Shown in pieces: positions 47,738 through 58,074 of a stretch of DNA of 64,000 bases; positions within the stretch are counted from its first letter, which is position 1, and each line of letters begins with the position of its first letter. The DNA is from Metarhizium brunneum. Lineage: Eukaryota > Ascomycota > Sordariomycetes > Hypocreales > Clavicipitaceae. The translations under genes and the position numbers were made by a program. Location: the NCBI RefSeq assembly GCF_013426205.1, contig NC_089423.1:4278001-4342000 (forward strand), given 5' to 3'. Under the pieces are notes generated by a model. It was given only the letters and a program-made list of their open reading frames with translations, searched no databases and was not told the DNA's origin.

Positions 47738-50700
47738 CTAACTTCTCTTGCTCTTGCCCGAAACTGCGCCGCCCAATCTTCCAAATTGTCTACCCAGGCC
47801 AGATTTCTTGACTGGAGGTGTTGGAGCAAGTTCTTTTGATGCCGCCGGGGAAATCACCGGAGCGGGTGCTCGATTGCTGTTCTTCAAGTCCAGTGGTCCA
47901 TCTGCCATACGAAGCTCGCCTAGGCTTGTCATGGCGATGTCTTCTCCTTCCAGATTGTGCCGCTGCACTCGTCTTGCTCGGTCCTGCACGCTGCGAAACT
48001 TTTCCAGAAGCTCGACCCACCTGATGCCGCCGTCGTCTCGACCTTTCAGCCGATTTGGCCGGTCGTAGTTGGAGCTGCCGGATGGCGTTGCCGCACTGGA
48101 AGTGGAATCAGTATTTCACAAGTCGCATATAAAGCAACTGGGGTGGGTGTCGAGAGGATATTGTCATTCTCCGAATTGCCTCCTTACCTCCGAGGTGCCA
48201 CAGTCAAGTACCCAATTGAGCTGACGCTGTTGAGTCTATTTTTGAGGGCCGCAAAGGCTGATGATTGTGGCAACAACATCAGGATCCCATACATGCATTT
48301 GTATAGGTATGGATATTTCTCCGGTTCCAGCAGTTGCAGCCTCAAATCTGACGTTGGCGTAAGCAAATTAATTGGCTGGTCAGGGCATGGGGTTTCCTAT
48401 GGTTGCTCACACGTGAAGACGGGAGATTCAATGAGTTGCACTAGCTTATCGACCTGGATAAGAAGATTTACCGTCATGTCTAATTCACCACTACCTCCGT
48501 GTTAGCATTATAATGGTCGACAGTGGAATGTGACAGCAGATTACATACAATACTTGAAGCAAATTGTAAGCCTGCTCGTAAGCTTGTGCAAGCAAGCACA
48601 GAGAAAATGTGGCAACAGCATTGTAACACCAGGAGCGAAATAAAGCTACAAACAATGTTTGTCCGTCTTTGGTTTCCAGATTTCGTAAACGTTTCCGTAC
48701 TTCTGCAAGTTGTGGAGCCGTAATAAGATTGTTGTTGAGATTTTGCACCATGATACTAGCAAATTCAACATCCTCTTCCTTCTCTATGCAATCAGCTAGG
48801 GTGCGATATATTCGCTCAGGGCTGAGGCTGATGCATAGTTGCCGGATAATTAAGTTGCCCCTGGTTTCTAGAAGTTTGCGATCGGTAGAAAATAGCTGCA
48901 GTAAATTGACCATGAAGTTTGCAAAGTAGTCATCTTCGCTATTTCTGGATATTTGCGATAGCAGCTGTAAGTCTTTTGTGACAACCGCGTCGGATGGATC
49001 AGAAAGGGTTTTGAGCAACGCGGGAAATGTCCCATCGTTAAATGCTAGAACTTTTCTAGGCGCCTTTCTGTGAAGCATAATAAGCCATGTCAATGCAGCA
49101 ACCCTTGTTGCTTCATGGTCATTTAGAAATAAAAGAGTGAGGGAGTTGACAGCAGCAGCATAATCGAGGTCAGTCTGGGGTGAGTTGGCAGACAATCCAC
49201 CGGATACAGAAGCCGATCGGCCCAGACCATGACCAGGACTCTGCGTACCCTGCTCACGAATGCTCGATAAAGATATCCGATTGCTATGGGAATCATCAGG
49301 TCGATCGACAGCTAATGTCAGCGATGCTTGTTGACTTTGGCCTGCTGAAATGCCTTGGTAGCTTAGTCCTGAGTCGTCAGAGATTGAGACTACATAATCC
49401 ATGAGACAGGTATTTACTCGGGTAGCAGCTTGGTGAATGGTCTCTTTGCTGCTAGCCATAGCAGGAAGCATGTGAGCGAGGATCTTCGGCGTGAAGGGCA
49501 ACACTTCCTCTGGGCATATGTCGAGAAATTCCACAATCCATCTAAGAGATTCCAACAGACAGTCTTCTTCTACTTGTAGTTAGAACTGACCACTGTCAAC
49601 TAGCACTTTGAAGACGGAAATATAGCAAACCTAGTGGAGAATCCAAAGTAGCCGTAAGGATCTCTAATATGTTTTTGTAGTTGATTTCAACATCTTGCCC
49701 TGGAATCCAATCTTCCTCAGCGCTATCTTCCTCATCGTCGTCAAAGGCATCGGATTCGATCTCGTCCCCTTCTTCGAGGTCTGGCCGAAGACTTTCTGTA
49801 TCCATGGACTCTTGACGTTTTCGCTTGCCCCCCTCTCTCGACTTTTTGCTCTCAACAATTCCTTTCTTCACCCGCGAGATTCGTTTGATCTCATTAATAA
49901 ATTTGTCAAGACAAGACTGCGTTGCAGTTTGCACATCTGCATTCTGATCTCCAAGAAATTTGAGAAGACCCCCAAGAAAGTCAGGAAGATACGTGACGAG
50001 TTCAAGGTCAGGAATAGAATCCAACAGGGTTATCCAGCCAACGAGAAATTGTCGAGTGAAGGGGTTTATGACCCATATTCTCTCCTTCAGCAACGGGATA
50101 AATCTTGACAGCGAGAATGCAGTAGGTAGAGTTACTTGCTGGTCCTCTACGACGGCCTTGTCATCGCCGTCGAACCTTGGCGGTGCCTCAAGTACCGATA
50201 CATATGAAGCAGCCGATTCGGAAACAATATCTTTAACAAGCCGGTCCAGCAATTCAGCGCCATTCTTTACCGATAGTTCGGAGTCGGCCCCAAGCTATTT
50301 TTATCTTAGTAACCAGCACAACTTTGAGCATGTAGAACCCAGGGGCTGAAAGGAGAAGACCATACCCGACAGAGTTGATCAAATATGCTATTAAAATAGA
50401 CCAAAATCTCACCCTTTGCGACTTTGGCAATGTTATACATTGCCTCACAGGCGTAGTATCTTACACGGGCATCTTGGTCAGTGAAGCAGGCAAGCACTGG
50501 CGGAACTATCCTAGAAAGATACCGTGGGAGGTCCTAACGGGTTCCAGTCAGCGGTTGGATGACATGAATCGTTGGAGAGGCATGGGCACCAAGACGGCGG
50601 ACAAACATCTGCTTGTAGTGAAGGTAACACAGCAACGAAGGATGAACTCCAAACAAGATTTGTTTCCTTGAAAAAAGGGGGTAGTATGGCACAGAAGGTT

Positions 50701-51098
50701 ACGGCACGACTCAACGCTTTAAGGTGTCAACCACACGACGCCATTGGTACTTACAGGGCCAAGAGCAATCGCCGCCGCAGCGAGGCCGATAAGTCCCCCA
50801 TTTCGAGCATGAGGCTGGTGAACTGCATAGGCATAGTCATTGCACAATTGCTCGAGAATATCGTGTACTCGTTGATAGTCCTTGGCCGCGACAAGGTCTC
50901 GTATGACTTTCTCTAACCTGTCCAACACAATATCAGATGAGGCGCTCGTTGTTCGACTTAACATGTACCCGCATATTTTAAAAAGGTGAAGAGAAGGTCA
51001 AGGAAAGGCGATGAGAAAAAGGACACATACTCAAGTGCTCCGACCTTGCGCTTGTCGTATAGTTTGTCGTTCAGGGCGCGTTGAATGTTGGTATCCAT
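47738..51098 (-). CDS. VAC14: Vac14, scaffold of the Fab1 PI(3,5)P2 kinase complex
   Basis: VAC14 is a HEAT-repeat scaffold that holds Fab1 kinase and Fig4 phosphatase on the vacuole membrane. Eight exons (51098-51031, 50917-50755, 50533-50366, 50294-49631, 49569-48549, 48490-48411, 48347-48188, 48095-47738) give 893 residues. Landmarks are [134 protein letters not shown] and [17 protein letters not shown]. The end is [18 protein letters not shown]. Joins were chosen to keep these blocks; the exon 6 donor is GTGAGC, since the neighbouring GTGTGA breaks the frame. A Lys/Arg stretch plus an acidic run (about residues 260-310) interrupts the HEAT array. The C-terminal ~85 residues are disordered. 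Confidence 0.92.
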
Positions 51099-51781
51099 GG
51101 TCACTAGATCATGCTTTTCAAATGCGTCAGGTGGTTTGCGAAGGAAATTATCCGCCTGGCCATAGGTGCACAAAGATTATGCAGTGTTATGTCGGTTGAC
51201 AGGCGAAATGGCCGCTACCCCGAGAGCTGCCTTCGGAGTGCCACGACCCCAAGAGGACGAGACAGTAAGTAACAAGGGACAAGACAGCTTGACCAGGGGT
51301 GGTTTCGATGTGGCGCTCTTGGATGAGTGCAGACGGAGGTGTGTATTGATGATATGTCCTTAGGTTGGTGGTCTCTGACGACCAGTTTACAGAGCAACAA
51401 TTGACGACATTGAAACAGGTGTGAAGGATGCTCGAGAATATGAAGGCCGGATGGCATTGTGGCACTGTGGCACTGTGGAGATGTTGCCTGGGTGTGGCGT
51501 CATGTCAGCTGGCCACCACCAGATACCTACTTAAGTAGGTAGTTAATCCGTGTCTTGTGCGTTGAAGGTTAAGCATGCATCCGGGCAAATGCGGCAAAAG
51601 GCCGCAAGATAGATGATATAATATCAAGTGCCAGGTGTGTGTTTGTATGGGCAAAGTTCCAAACGCGGAGTATTACCATTTTTCCCCCAAGGTGGACGAG
51701 AACATCCCACGCCTAGAAACTTGATACAAGACACAAACTCGAACACTGCGATTTCAACTTGGATATAGATATATTATATGC
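51099..51781. promoter_or_regulatory. VAC14 5' flank, no gene seen
   Basis: It contains a perfect 18-bp palindrome TACCTACTTAAGTAGGTA at 51524-51541 and a run of CACTGTGG/GGCACTGTGG repeats near 51460-51478. No coding frame is convincing. Confidence 0.4.
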
Positions 51782-52039
51782 CTAACCGTTTTCTTCTTCA
51801 TCATTAAGTTTTAAAAATAATGCCTGCTTCATCGCCTCAATAGCAGTAATTGACAGTATTCCAATCAGAGACTCGCACATATCGAAAAGGAACTTTGCCT
51901 CCTCGGCTTGGCTTTTTCCTCCAACGGAGGCACATAGGAAAGAATATATGTGTAAAAGCACAGCTGGTCCATGAAAAATATCTTCCAAAAGTCTTCGAAT
52001 TTCTCCTGCATCAGTCATGGTGTCCAAAAACACCGCCAT
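51782..52039 (-). other. 85-codon ORF overlapping the 3' end of the desaturase
   Basis: An ATG-initiated frame begins inside the last codons of the desaturase gene, 29 nt before its stop, in another frame and on the same strand. The product would be helical and amphipathic (GEIRRLLEDIFHGPAVLLHIYSF, AEEAKFLFDMCESL, ITAIEAMKQALFLKL) with an acidic end. No family is recognised. It may be a chance frame in the 3' UTR. Confidence 0.25.
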
Positions 52040-53798
52040 TCCTCGCTACAGTCTGTTGGCATTTTGCCAGAATAGCAGCCTGTCGGGAAACCTCTGAAAG
52101 TCGACCAATGACAGCCTTGTTTCCATCGGAAAACCCATACAGGGCATAGGGAATGCCAACGTCTCGGCAAAACTCTACCACCAGCCTTTGTGCCTTGCGA
52201 AGGTTATGTCGAGGCACCCGGGGGAAAAGATGGTGGATTGCCTGAAACTGTAACCCTCCGTGTATGAAGTCGAGCCAGGGGGGGCAATCTACATCCATTG
52301 TGGTACGAAGCATGCGCTGTGCGAAGGACTCCTGTGGTCCCAAGTCTGAAGTGCTCATGGCAAAATGGGAGAGCACAATTTGCACATGGAGCGGCGAAGA
52401 AGTAACGTGGCTAACCATGACAAACATAAACCGCGTCCAGCCATCAGGGAGCATCTTGTACAAAATGCCATAACCAAACCAAGCCCAGAAAAAAAATTGC
52501 CCCGCAATCTCCAAGTACCAGTGCCATGCCCCAGGGCCACGCCTTGGGCCCCTACGAGCAATTAGATAGTCCCACGACAACCGGTAGAGATTGAATCGTC
52601 CCAACGCAAGTAGAGGATAGTATGTCCAGGCTTGAATCCTCAACATAAATTTGGCAAAGGCATCGTACTCCATAACCCGATCGTAGTACGTCGATCGCAA
52701 GCTTCCCAGTAAACGATGTGTCACGGCGAAGAGGGGTATGTGTTCAATGTCGGGGTCATGCTCTGGGGCATTCGTAACGATGTGATGAACATTGTGGTTC
52801 CTCTTCCACCAGCCCAGGGACAGGCCGCCGATAAAATCAGCGACGAATATCCCAATAGCAGTGTCGATTTGGTAGTCGTGTGTGATCCCCATATGCCCCG
52901 CGTCGTGAGCCAGGAAGACAAGTTGATGCCAAGCGAGGCCTAAGAACACCGCACCCAGCACATATTGCCTATAAATGAGACATATGAACATAGCGGCGAA
53001 TAATCCAACATATCGGCAGCATTCAAAGACATATGCGGTCCGACTGCATTCGTAAAGGCCTTCATCCATAATCGCCTGATGCAGCCTTTTGTATTTCGCT
53101 GCTATTTCGTGCTGGGTGACAAGATCAACACCCGGGTACTTGTCGATGTCTAGACTAACCTGCTCTCTTGTAAGAGCGTCTAGATACGACATTCCAGTAG
53201 TATCAGGTTCCACACTTGACTGCGAGGATATTGACGCTGTTCTTGTGGGGTGATCTTCGTCGTGGCCTCGTCTTCTCAAACCGTCATGATCAACATCAAA
53301 TACGGGGGATGGCGATCTAGAGATGGGAGTGCTTGAGGCTAGCATTTTTCTATTATGCAGCTCTTCACAATCAACATTGTTGGCGTCCAAAGATGGGCGA
53401 AACGCACCCCCCTGAATCGGTGGTCGGAAATTGGTCCAAAAACCATCAATCTTGCCGATTCGATACCGCATCATTTGTTCTTGGGCGGCCTTGGAATGAA
53501 GACTGGCGTGTAAGGAAGAGGCAAACCCAGTTAGCAGGAAAGGTTCACCTTTGAAACGTTGAGAAAACTGTCAAGAGTGTGAAATCACCTACGCTTGGAT
53601 TTCATCTGTAGCATCTTTGCCTACCATATGCAGTAAAGCTTTCTCACCACCCGGATGGTAAGGCAGCCATGGGTCGACTTTGAGGACATATTGATTGAAG
53701 ATGACGATTTTTTGACCGCCTGCTATGCGACTTTCAATCTCATTCCTAGACATGTAAGGGTATGCCCGAACCCCGGCAAGCGTTGAGTTCGAGTTCAT
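52011..53798 (-). CDS. Delta-8 sphingolipid desaturase with N-terminal cytochrome b5 domain
   Basis: This ER enzyme introduces the 8-double bond into the sphingoid base of fungal glucosylceramides. Exons 53798-53593 and 53502-52011 give 565 residues. The cytochrome b5 domain holds heme ligand HPGG (about residues 48-51) and GKDATDE. The join at IQA/LHSKAAQEQM restores it. Three histidine boxes of front-end desaturases follow: HDAGH (~268), HNVHH (~305) and QAIHH (~488), the Gln in the last being diagnostic of b5-fusion desaturases. Hydrophobic segments flank them. The start is uncertain: the open frame runs further up but only by TTG; ATGs at 53798 and 53753 (MSRNEIE) are both possible. A ~100-residue Ser/Arg-rich insert lies between the b5 and desaturase domains. 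Confidence 0.9.
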
Positions 53799-55267
53799 CA
53801 GGTTTGATTCGTGGATGTCTGAACCAGGAATATCGATTGGGGGCTGTCTACTCTGTAGTAAACAGGTTGAGTGCAAGATGTGCCGTCAATCGTGTCTTGT
53901 CGGGGCAGTGCTAATCTACGACGAAGAACCATCAGTCGCACGCGCCAACCTCCCAAGTTTTGATAGGCATGAGACGATAGACTCGGGATCCTGAGAGCGA
54001 TTTGCCGGTATCCGCCTCAAAAATCCAGCAATTGAAAGGCTGAATTAATATCGTCGGGGTTTTTTGTGCTTCATACAATTTTGTTGGCCGTCTGTGGATG
54101 TTGTATTCACCACGTTTCTTGTCTTTTCCGTGGCATGAGTGAGGTGGAATAGGCTGTCCCACGTCCAAGGGAGAAGGCGGAGAATGCTTGAAAGGTACCA
54201 GACCGCTAACAAAATTCGTTTGGCAAGGCCACCGGCCCCTTCGGCTCGGCTAGATGCAATGTGAAAGCAGCCCACTTGAGAGTAGCTGCGCATGTTTTAC
54301 AGATTGGGTCGTCAATCAGGGAGGCCATGGCAGGGGTTCGGTGCGCAAGCGGCACTGAACTTCAAGAGGTGCACGTGTGTCTGCGGAGTACATCTGGTAC
54401 GAAGAACGGAGAATCCGTACAGGCTTGATCTTACCACCAGACGACATTGCCACCTGGCCGGTGCAACCCATTGTGGAGTAGACGTTGAGAGTTTAAAAGG
54501 CCCTTTAAAGACCTAAAATTACATACACACCATATCCTCGTTCATTGGGGACAGAGGTGCTGCACAGAGGGGCAGTTCAGACGCCGTAAGGACTCTGACT
54601 AGAACTAGGAATGATTTCGGCCTCTGGGTTCTACCAGCACTGAGGCATCTTCTGCGAAATATTGTGAGCGACATACTGGCATATGTCCTGAACTATGCCC
54701 CTGTACTCTTCAACCTGATGCTGTGTAGAGCATCAGTGTGTGTACCTAGGTACTTAGTAAAGTAGTAATCAATAGAAAAGCAACAGAGGCAGCCCAAGCA
54801 CCTCGGTATTTGGATCCATTCACAAAACCGCACCAGCGTTTGAATCACATTGCTGGTTTGACCGTCGCATTTACCTGCTTTTCATTTAGATATGTAGAAT
54901 TGAAAGGGTGCGAAGTTAAGGGTGCATGTGCAGTCACTGTAGCAGCTGATTTCAATACTGTCAAATTAAAATATGGCCATTTGCTATGGCAGAGGCTATA
55001 ACTCCTTTAACAGAGGGTTCATTACTATTTTACACCATCTACCATGAGAATACCCGGAACTACAATAAGTACCACAGCCAAATGCTAGAAGGAAGACAGA
55101 TGTAGGAAAAACTATGCTTAACCCCCCACCGTCGGTCGCTCCTGATCGGAATCATTTCCGCATAGGCTTCCACCACCAACCCGCTCGCTCAATATTTGAC
55201 ATAGTCTATCGAGAGCTGATGACTCCTGAGCCTCGGCCGACTCCTATTTCCAGAAACGTTTGTCGCT
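53799..55267. other. Spacer between desaturase 5' end and LPD1 3' end (1.5 kb)
   Basis: GTACCTAGGTAC is at 54742-54753 and a CGGAGTAC at about 54385. Short ORFs on both strands are unrecognised. No tRNA-like folding was seen by eye. Confidence 0.4.
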
Positions 55268-57151
55268 TTAGAAGTGAATGGCTTTTGAGCTAGTGGCCAT
55301 AGCGGCCTCCTTGAAAGCTTCCGCTAATGTTGGGTGTGCATGGCAGGTTCGTGCAATATCCTCCGTTGATGCACCATACTCTAGGGCCAATGTGCCCTCG
55401 GCAATCATCTCTCCGGCGTTCGGTCCGATGATGTGAACTCCTAGAAGTCTGTCCGTCTCTGGATCTGCAAGCATTTTGACGAGACCATCGGTGTCTAAAT
55501 TGGTCTTGGCACGAGAATTGGCGCTGAATGGGAAAGTCCCGACACGGTAAGGAATCTTCTGGTTTTTCAGCTCTTGCTCGCTCTGGCCTACCCAAGCAAC
55601 TTCAGGATAGGTGTACATGACAGAGGGGATGCAACCATAGTTGACATGTCCGTATCCCTTCTTGATATACTCGACGACAGCTACAGCTTCTTCCTCTGCC
55701 TTATGAGCGAGCATTGGACCAAAAGTAACGTCGCCAACACAGCGGATGTGCGGGATCTTCGTTCGGTATTCAGAGTCGATAATTACGCGACCTCGTTCAT
55801 CAAGCTCCATGCCAATGTTCTCCAGGCCCAAACCCTGCGTGTACGGACGGCGGCCAATGGCAACTAAAACAACATCTGCACTGAGCTGCAAGCAGGATTA
55901 GCAGTGGTACTATTATAGAACACTATACCAAAAAGGCCAAGGAAAGAAGGAACGAAGAAGAGGGCGGAAACAGAGCTGATAAAGGAAACGGGTTCGACCT
56001 ACAGTTTCAGGCTTGCCACCCTTGGCAGCGTCAACATCCAGGGTAACCATATCACCAGATTTGTCACCGCTGACGACCTTGGTGTTCAGCTTAAAGTCCA
56101 TTCCTTGCTTCTTCAAAAGTTTCTGGGTTGACTTCGCAATTTCCGTATCCATACCAGGACCTCCGATCTGGCTCAAAAACTCGACGACGGTGACCTTGGT
56201 ACCTAGCCGTGACCACACTGAAGCCATCTCAAGACCAATAATGCCACCGCCAATGACAACCATGGTCTCAGGAATTTTTTCGAGAGCAATGGCACCTGTG
56301 CTGGTAATGACACGCTTCTCGTCGATTTCAAGACCGGGAAAGGGGGTTGCTTCAGAACCGGTGGCAATGAGAATGTTCTTGCCTCGCACAGTTGTCTCGC
56401 CACCATCATTAAGGGCAACCTTGATATCATTTTCGTTGACAAATGAGCCTGCACCTTTGATGTACTCGACACCATTCTTCTTCAGAAGGAACTCAACACC
56501 CTTGGTGAGGCCGGTAACGGCGGTGTCTTTGGCCTTCATGAAGTTGGCAAGATTCAGTTTGACGTCGCCAACCTCTATTCCACGGTTCTTCGTGTCGTGC
56601 AAAATCTGGTGGTACAAATGCGAGTTGTTCAGGAGCGATTTCGAGGGAATGCATCCTACATTGAGACAGGTACCACCAAGGGTGCCACGCTTTTCAATAC
56701 AGGCAACCTAAAGAATCGTCGTTTGTTAATTCACAGAATAGCTATCAGTAGGTTCAGCATCGATGACCTTACCTTCATGCCCTCTTGACCTGCTTTGATA
56801 GCGGCAACGTACCCAGCGACACCACCACCGATGATAACGAGGTCCTTCTCCTCTGAAAAATGGTTAGCTCTAGATACACGCCATGTTCGGAAATGGCTCG
56901 CCAAAATGGTATTCACAGACCTGAGGAAGAGGCGTAGCCACGGGTCCATCGTGACAATCCTGGAGACGAGATGACGGTTGGCAACCTGAGAAGACACGGT
57001 GGTTAGAGGGCTGAATTGATTGCAACGATTCCTAGGGACGACCATGGATGACGCATCCCAAGTGGAAGCTCCAAGATCAGACAACTTACGAGGAATGCTG
57101 CCAGGACGACGGCCTGACCGCGACCCTGGATACAAGACGGCTAGTGAGCAT
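55268..57151 (-). CDS. LPD1: Dihydrolipoamide dehydrogenase (E3), mitochondrial
   Basis: This FAD flavoprotein reoxidises dihydrolipoamide in the pyruvate and 2-oxoglutarate dehydrogenase and glycine cleavage complexes. Exons 57151-57090, 56985-56921, 56852-56773, 56707-56003 and 55885-55268 give 509 residues. The N-terminal 40 residues form a matrix presequence ([17 protein letters not shown] ... RGYASSS) spread over two tiny exons. Then come the FAD-binding [20 protein letters not shown], the redox-active disulfide [12 protein letters not shown] (Cys ~83 and ~88), NAD-binding [20 protein letters not shown], the second FAD motif CVGDV, and the catalytic His in HAHPTLAEA (about 488). Intron phases are consistent through all five exons. 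KGD2, its E2 partner, is in the same window. Confidence 0.95.
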
Positions 57152-58074
57152 CTTGAGGCACCGATATGCAAATTATGGTTAGTCAATGGGTGCCGGATGA
57201 AAGGCGATGGCGACGAGAGGGAAGGTTGAGGTTTTGAGACACAGGAGCGTCGTCGGAGAGCTCCTGCGAGGCTTTGCGGTAAAACGGCAGGGTGGCGCCG
57301 GAACAGCTGGTAATTTTTCTTGGGACCCGGCGCTTCCCTCAAAACGTTGGGCTAGGTAACTGCTACCTCCCCAGGTGGGCATGGTAACGCCTACCACGTA
57401 CCTGTAGGCACAAAGGTGAGGTGTCCGGAGTACCTCCACATAATCCACGAGGCGAGGGCTGACCAATGAGGAGGCTCTGAGTCGGTTGTCCTTACTAAAA
57501 ATGAATAATGCCTCAGGACAAATGCCGAGCCACGAGCCGTACAATTCCGCCTTGAGGCGACCTTAGCCGCGCCAACATCAAAGTCCGAGAAACCAGAGAC
57601 AAACGATATCAATGTACTAATACTGAGTTTCCTGATACACAAAAGTCAATGAATGTTATACCTAAGTATTCGGTAACTTTGCAGCCTGAGAAGGGTGAAG
57701 CAAAGTCTGCTGGCAGGATTCTACCAGGAAAAGAACCCCCCTTACACAAACAGCAGAACCATCCTTTACGTACAAGTGTCTGTGCGCCTGACTTACCTAG
57801 CTAGACATTTCTTTCAGACTTAACCTTCTAAAGTTTTATAAATCGAGATGCTTGTGCTAGGACGTCATTCTGCAGAAGATAATAATTGGATCAAAATTCA
57901 CGAATTACGCCAAACCGGAGTTAGCGCGTACCGCAGTATTCAATGGCCAGCCTTTATTACTCGAAATATTAGCTGTCGAGCCGCCTCGTGGGCTAGACCG
58001 TAATCCTTAAATTGTAAAGATTCGTACATCATCTGGCGTCAAAATGATCCTTTACCTGAATAACATAGAGTACA
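57152..58074. promoter_or_regulatory. LPD1 5' flank and SGD1 3' flank
   Basis: This spacer separates two same-strand genes. Fragments of TACCTAGC/TACCTAAG lie near 57660 and 57793, and CCGGAGTACCT near 57427. Nothing else is recognised. Confidence 0.4.

Noticed and set aside
56013..56711. 232-codon + strand ORF
   Set aside because: Antisense shadow of LPD1 exon 4, which is fully accounted for by conserved flavoprotein sequence.
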